Below the pieces are notes generated by a model. That model did not search any database. It saw nothing but the letters and a program-made list of their open reading frames with translations, and was not told where the DNA came from. This document shows, one piece after another, positions 59,816 through 64,000 of a DNA stretch of 64,000 bases; the first letter of the stretch is position 1, and the number at the start of each line of letters is the position of its first letter. The position numbers and the translations under genes are program-made. The stretch is from Schizophyllum amplum (taxonomy: Eukaryota > Basidiomycota > Agaricomycetes > Agaricales > Schizophyllaceae). The stretch is from assembly GCA_007026445.1 (NCBI GenBank), contig VDMD01000021.1:62001-126000 (forward strand). The letters run 5' to 3'.

Positions 59816-61083
59816 ATGACGGCCCTCACCCTCAACGATGTGCAGGTTGACTGCCGGGTCTTGGACTCGGCCAGCAACCGCTTCCTTAAGCCCATCTACC
59901 TCACTGCGTCGCACTCACAACTTGGGAACCTTGGTAAACTCGAAGCGTACAAGATTACACGCGTTCCCCTGCTCAAGGGGCGATTTTTCGAAGTTCTAGA
60001 CGAGAAGTCTTCGGAGATGGCAGAGTTCGGGTTGAAGGTGCTCAATGACGACATGAACGTGTACCCAAAGAACGTAGAGGACGACTATCAAAAAGGCACG
60101 GGGCGCTGGGGATACGAGATGAACGAAGGCAACATACTCTACGTGCACGAGTTGGAGGTAGCGAAGGAGGTATGTGGTATTCCTGCAACATATTGAACAC
60201 GTACTTACGGGGTTAGTTTGAGAATCAAGGCATCGCCACTCTCCTCCTGGAGGCCTTCCTTACCTCTGCACACATTGAGAAAGTCGACGTCGCATATTGC
60301 TGGCCTACCCCGACGAGGGCGAGATCGACGGCGGAGCATCAAGCGGAGGTTCCGCGAGTCACTCGCGTGTTTCGCAAGGTAAGTGTCTGGTAAGTGTGTG
60401 CCCAACGCACACGCTATCCTGTTCGATACTCACGCCTTCAACAGGCCGGCTTTCGACGTGTTGGTCGCACGCCATTCTTCGGCTTTTCGCCAGACCCTGC
60501 GCATCCATCTCGCTTGCTCGCCGCCTGGAGGGATCTGGACATCGACCCCTATAAGTTCCCTGCTAGGTCGGACAATATGACCAACGCAGAGGCAAGAAGC
60601 CTCATGCAGGCCTTCCCCATTCAGACGGCGATGGATCCTCCCTTCCCATTCAGCTGGAGGGCTACAGCCACCGCACCCGAGCATTTGCAAAACAAATTGC
60701 CGACCACAGAAGAGATTGTTGCTCTGGTTCATGCTGCTCATGCTTCCGACCCCGCTCTCCTTCACATTCGTGACGACCAGGGCTTTCCGCCCATCTACGT
60801 CGCCGCCGCCAACAACAGGCTGCCGGTCGTGAGCGCTCTTCTGTCTTACGGTATATCAGCCGAGGAAATTCTCAGCCGCGACAACGCGGCCGACAGGAAC
60901 GCCATCGAGGCGTACAAACAACATCTGAGTCAAAATGGGCAGATGCAGCAGCTGCTTTGGCGCGGCCGCTGGGCTGGGCATCCCGACGACACGCTCATAG
61001 TTGGCTACATGCTTCGGCAAGCGGCTGGCGAGGATGTTGGCCTGCTGGCTGATTATGTGGCGAAGGAGCGGCGGAGCGTTTGA
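59816..61083 (+). CDS. GNAT-ankyrin protein, copy D (short form)
   Basis: Exons 59816-60169 (354 nt), 60217-60378 (162 nt) and 60445-61083 (639 nt), introns in phase 0, 384 residues. Start MTALTLNDVQVDCRVLDS. Landmarks are RFLKPIYLTASHSQLGNLGK LEAYKIT, FFEVLDEKSSEMAEFGLKVL, GRWGYEMNEGNILYVHELEV, FENQGIATLLLEAFLTSAHI, AGFRRVGRTPFFGFSPDPAH and ankyrin repeats LHIRDDQGFPPIYVAAANNR LPVVSALLSYG and ILSRDNAADRNAIEAYKQ. It ends LRQAAGEDVGLLADYVAKER, at the same place as copy C, without the Cys motif and C-terminal module. Note GRWG where the others have GCWG: the cysteine of that strongly conserved tetrad is lost. The frame is intact. Confidence 0.8.
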
Positions 61084-61332
61084 AGGCGTATATATCGACA
61101 ACGAAGCTTAAGGTGGTGCAATTTATGCATGCGCACGCGGTTGCGCGTGGCGTGGTCTAGTTTTTATATACGACGATAAATAGTGCGCATACAAATTACA
61201 TTACAAATTACATGAGTCAAGTCAAGGAAGCGTTCGTGGACACTGGAGTGCTCGCGAGGGACAGTATGCTGAGGAGTTCGTCCCTATGCTGTTGTTGAGT
61301 GTCTTGCATCGCTGTAGGTGGATGGTGACTGG
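61084..61332. other. Convergent 3' intergenic region
   Basis: About 250 AT-rich bases between copy D (+) and the coiled-coil gene (-), including TTACAAATTA in two overlapping copies at about 61198-61210. No gene seen. Confidence 0.4.
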
Positions 61333-61735
61333 TCAGATATTTGTACCACGGAAATGCGAATCAGGCTGACTTCTGGCCCACACCATAAGCTCGTCCAGTT
61401 TCTTTTCGTGTTGCTCCTTCATGACGATGAGAATATCCTTCGTGGTAAACGTGTCTGAAGAGTGTCACTGATATCTTCCCCAAATCACCGCATGTGTATC
61501 CACCTAGTCCATGGCCAGGGCCTGCTTTGTTGGCGTTGATCTTTTCAAAGACAGCATCCAGTCGTCTTGACAAGTCCTCCCACCTGCGCTCTTCGGCGAG
61601 TTGCCTGCGCTGCTCCGTCGCGCTCCAGTCTTGCAATTGTTCATGTTCAGCCCTCTGCGCGCGGGAACCCGCGCGAAGCAATGCTTGAATCTTGTCAAGC
61701 TCAGAGTTTACACGTCCGCTCAAAGCAGGCGGCAT
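61333..61735 (-). CDS. Small coiled-coil protein of unknown function
   Basis: The first ATG is 61735 (MPPALSGRVNSELDKIQALL); one intron at about 61447-61494 (GTGGATACAC donor, CTCTTCAG acceptor) joins GPGHGL to DTFTTKDILIVMKEQHEKKL and DELMVWARSQPDSHFRGTNI, stop TGA 61333-61335. The result is about 118 residues, rich in Glu/Arg/Gln/Leu with heptad-like spacing in both exons (EHEQLQDWSATEQRRQLAEE), so a helical or coiled-coil protein. No family is recognised. It lies tail to tail with copy D and is divergent from the epoxide hydrolase, 408 bases between start codons. Confidence 0.55.
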
Positions 61736-62143
61736 AATGAGAAGACGCTGGGTGTCGGGTAGAGGCGAGAAGAACGCGATTTGGTTCAAGTTCAAAGCGT
61801 GACCGCGTTGCGGAGGCGTGCCGCGTCCGGACCGTGGCTACCGCGACACGTGGTCATCGCGTCTAAACAAATAATAATAAGCGCCACTGGCTTTCCGCCG
61901 TCACTGCTCACTCATTCAGTACTTTGATCATCCTTTGTCAAGCGCTGACTGAAGATATGCTTAAGTAGTCGCTGCATAAGCAATGTCAGCATGGAAAAAT
62001 CTATCCACGACGCAACCGATAGCAATATAAAACGGTGAGATCTCAGATCACGAGGTCCTCTCGCTGACAGCCCGGCATTTCTCTCCATTTGGATGCTCCT
62101 TAGACGATAACCGCTACTCGAGACATCATATCTCCCGCCCAAG
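61736..62143. promoter_or_regulatory. Divergent region, coiled-coil gene / epoxide hydrolase
   Basis: Both start codons face outward across 408 bases. ATATAAAACGG at about 62026-62036 lies about 110 bases before the hydrolase start and is a TATA candidate for it. CAAATAATAATAAG at about 61866 could serve the other side. Confidence 0.45.
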
Positions 62144-63739
62144 ATGACCAGCGAAGTGCCCTACAAGATAAATGTTTCCGCGGAGCAGCTTGCTTTGTTG
62201 AAAGCGAAGCTTGAGCTCGCAGTCATGCCGGACGAGCTGGAGGACGTTGGGTGGGACTATGGTGCACCGTTGGATGATATCACTCGCCTCACCAAGCACT
62301 GGAAAAGCGACTTTGACTGGAGGAAACATGAAACCGCTTTCAATAACGCGCTGCCCCAGTTCACGCGCGACATCGAGGTCGAAGGGCATGGGAAGCTGAA
62401 CATTCACTACGTGCATCAGCAGAGCGACGTACAGGGCGCGATACCTCTGCTTTTTGTCCATGGATGTATGTTTTGTTGCGCATTGCTTCCTGTATCCGTG
62501 ATTGACTCATTTCCAGGGCCGGGTAGTGTGCTTGAAGTATTGAAGGTTCTACCCCTCTTAACGAAGAAATCGTCCGCTATGCCCTCCTTCCACGTTGTTG
62601 CGTATAGTCTTCCTGGATTTGGCTTTTCTGAAGGGGCAAGGAAGAAGGGATTTGGCGTCCAGAAGATGGCGGAGGTTCGTCTCTTCGCAGCCAGACGGTC
62701 CACTGGTACTCATGCGCCACAGGTTGGGCACAAACTCATGCTTGCCCTGGGCTATGATCAATATGGTCCGTCGTGTCATTTTAATGCTTTTGTCCATGCT
62801 CACGTAGTAAGTAGTCGTTCAAGGTACGCCGAACGTCAACTTCCGACAATCCTGATACTCATTCATGCCGTGCAGGCGGTGACTGGGGCTTCTGGGTTAG
62901 CACTACTTCCTTGATACGGAAATGGCATTCATCACACTACGCAGATCACCCAGAGAATTGCGAGCGATTACGGTGTGAAGCACTGTATGGCGTGGCACAC
63001 CAACATGCCATGGTATACTGATTATTTGACGCGCAAGGGACGTTTGCTGATCCTGCGTGCAGCCCCGACTTCACCCGAACCAAGGTCACGTCGCTACCTG
63101 TATCTGAAGAAGAGCAGCCAGGCCTTCAGCGCACGCTAGAAATTGATAGAACTGGACGCGCGTACGGCTCGATACAGGAGACTAAGCCACAGACCATCGG
63201 CTACGCGCTCGCCGACTCGCCTGTGGGTCTGCTCGCCTGGATCTACGAGAAGCTGGTAGCATGGGCAGACGCGTATCCGTGGACGGACGATGAAGGTTAG
63301 CGCCCGCGCCCGTTGGTCATTCGTGCACTATATAATCGCTGATAATCGCCCAGTCTTGACATGGGTCAGCATGTACTGGTTCTCGCGTGCCGGGCCGGCC
63401 GCCTCGGTGCGCATCTACCGCGAGTCGGTCTACCCCACGCGTGAGATTCCACCGGATCCGGCCCATGCACCCTCAATCCCTATGGGCATGTCATCCTTCC
63501 CCGGGGATATCTATGCGTATCCGAAATCGTGCGTTTGTTCGTGCTCTTTTGGCGCCTCTTCAATGATGGATAACAGGTGGAAACATACTCTTGGTAACGT
63601 CGTCTTCGAGGCGGAGCACAAGAGCGGAGGCCATTTTGCAGCATATGAGAGGCCGCAGACTCTGGTTGGGGATCTGCAAGCCATGTTTGGGAAAGGCGGG
63701 CCTGCCTATGCTGTCGTGCTAGGAAAGGATGGCTACTGA
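62144..63739 (+). CDS. Epoxide hydrolase, alpha/beta-hydrolase fold with EHN domain
   Basis: Hydrolyses epoxides to diols, usually in detoxification or secondary metabolism. The start is ATG 62144 (MTSEVPYKINVSAEQLALLK), beginning an epoxide-hydrolase N-terminal domain with DWRKHETAFNNALPQF. The catalytic core shows HGWPGSV (oxyanion HGxP, across intron about 62468-62518), SLPGFGFSE, and the nucleophile in QGGDWGFW (Asp, about 62878-62895), assembled through a 9-nt microexon 62815-62823 with flanking introns 62766-62814 and 62824-62875. The base is the His of EHKSGGHFAAYERP (63616-63657), followed by DLQAMFGKGG. The charge-relay acid was not pinned down. About nine introns, about 380-390 residues, stop TGA 63737-63739, near the usual 390-400. 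No signal peptide. No frame break found. Confidence 0.9.
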
Positions 63740-64000
63740 ACGTTCGGTGATGTCCAACTGTTCTCCTGTTTGATCACATTGAAGGAAATATATAACAGCA
63801 ACCTCGCGCATGAGAAATACCTAAAGAGTGTCATAGCCTAGCGGCAGAAGAGCCCGTCGTGCTCGCGTCCCCATTGTTGCAACGATGTCTAACGCCCATG
63901 AAGTTGCAACGATGTCTAACGCCCATGAAGGAGCGCAACACTGTATGTCGGTGCTCCACGTCGGCTCGGCGTACCGCCCGAGCGTTGTACGATGGTTGTC
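63740..64000. other. Right-edge sequence
   Basis: 3' flank of the epoxide hydrolase plus a tandem duplication. From the second repeat copy a short frame MSNAHEGAQHCMSVLHVGSA runs to the window edge and could be the start of another gene, but nothing supports this yet. Confidence 0.35.
63876..63929. repeat. Perfect 27-bp tandem duplication
   Basis: A 27-base unit beginning GTTGCAACGATGTCTAACGC occurs twice in direct succession, 63876-63902 and 63903-63929, without a mismatch. Each copy contains ATGTCTAACGCCCATGAA, so an ATG is duplicated too. It could be a real recent slippage event or an assembly join. Confidence 0.9.

Overview
This window reads as nuclear DNA of a basidiomycete, most likely an Agaricomycete. 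The coding sequence is GC-rich. Genes are split by many introns of about 45-70 nt with GT(A/G)NGT donors. Several families are typical of mushroom-forming fungi: a seven-helix-type membrane protein, F-box-like proteins and ankyrin proteins with a GCxCGQC motif. Genes lie on both strands, there are no operons, and no rRNA, tRNA, CRISPR array or intact transposon was seen.

Layout. 0-12.8 kb: guanine deaminase (cut by the left edge, -), a basidiomycete multi-pass membrane protein (-), a doubtful small gene (-), MON1 (-) divergent from EAF7 (+), a KHA1-type K+/H+ antiporter (+) and an F-box protein (-). 12.8-14.8 kb: no supported gene. 14.8-27.2 kb: the Rsp5/NEDD4 HECT ubiquitin ligase (+), an orphan ORF (-), BUD22 (-), a MYND-type zinc-finger protein (-), a gene-poor stretch and an MFS sugar transporter (+) followed by a near-perfect 39-nt palindrome. 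29-41 kb: PTC2-type PP2C phosphatase (+), NUDCD1-like protein (-), ribosomal protein L17 (+), a second F-box protein (+) and a 1,156-residue Ser/Pro-rich orphan (-). 41.8-48.5 kb: tubulin cofactor D (+) and V-ATPase subunit B (+). 48.8-61.1 kb: a cluster of four paralogues joining an N-terminal GNAT-like acetyltransferase domain to ankyrin repeats (copy A on -, copies B, C, D on +), interrupted by a RAX1-like RGS membrane protein and a possible ankyrin relic. 61.3-64 kb: a small coiled-coil gene (-) and an epoxide hydrolase (+).

The least familiar content is the GNAT-ankyrin cluster. All four copies share two phase-0 introns at equivalent places and nearly identical exon lengths. They occur in a long form (A, B) with a Cys motif and extra C-terminal module, and a short form (C, D) that ends just before that module. 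What they acetylate, if anything, cannot be read from the sequence.

A caution for every reader: at least four otherwise well-conserved genes (RSP5, VMA2, the second F-box gene, the Ser/Pro-rich gene) each contain one single-base frame break, usually in a short homopolymer, and GNAT-ankyrin copy A has three. Because RSP5 and VMA2 are housekeeping genes, consensus sequence errors are the simplest explanation. Exon boundaries were placed by eye from splice signals and protein continuity; they are good to a few bases where exact numbers are given and otherwise approximate.
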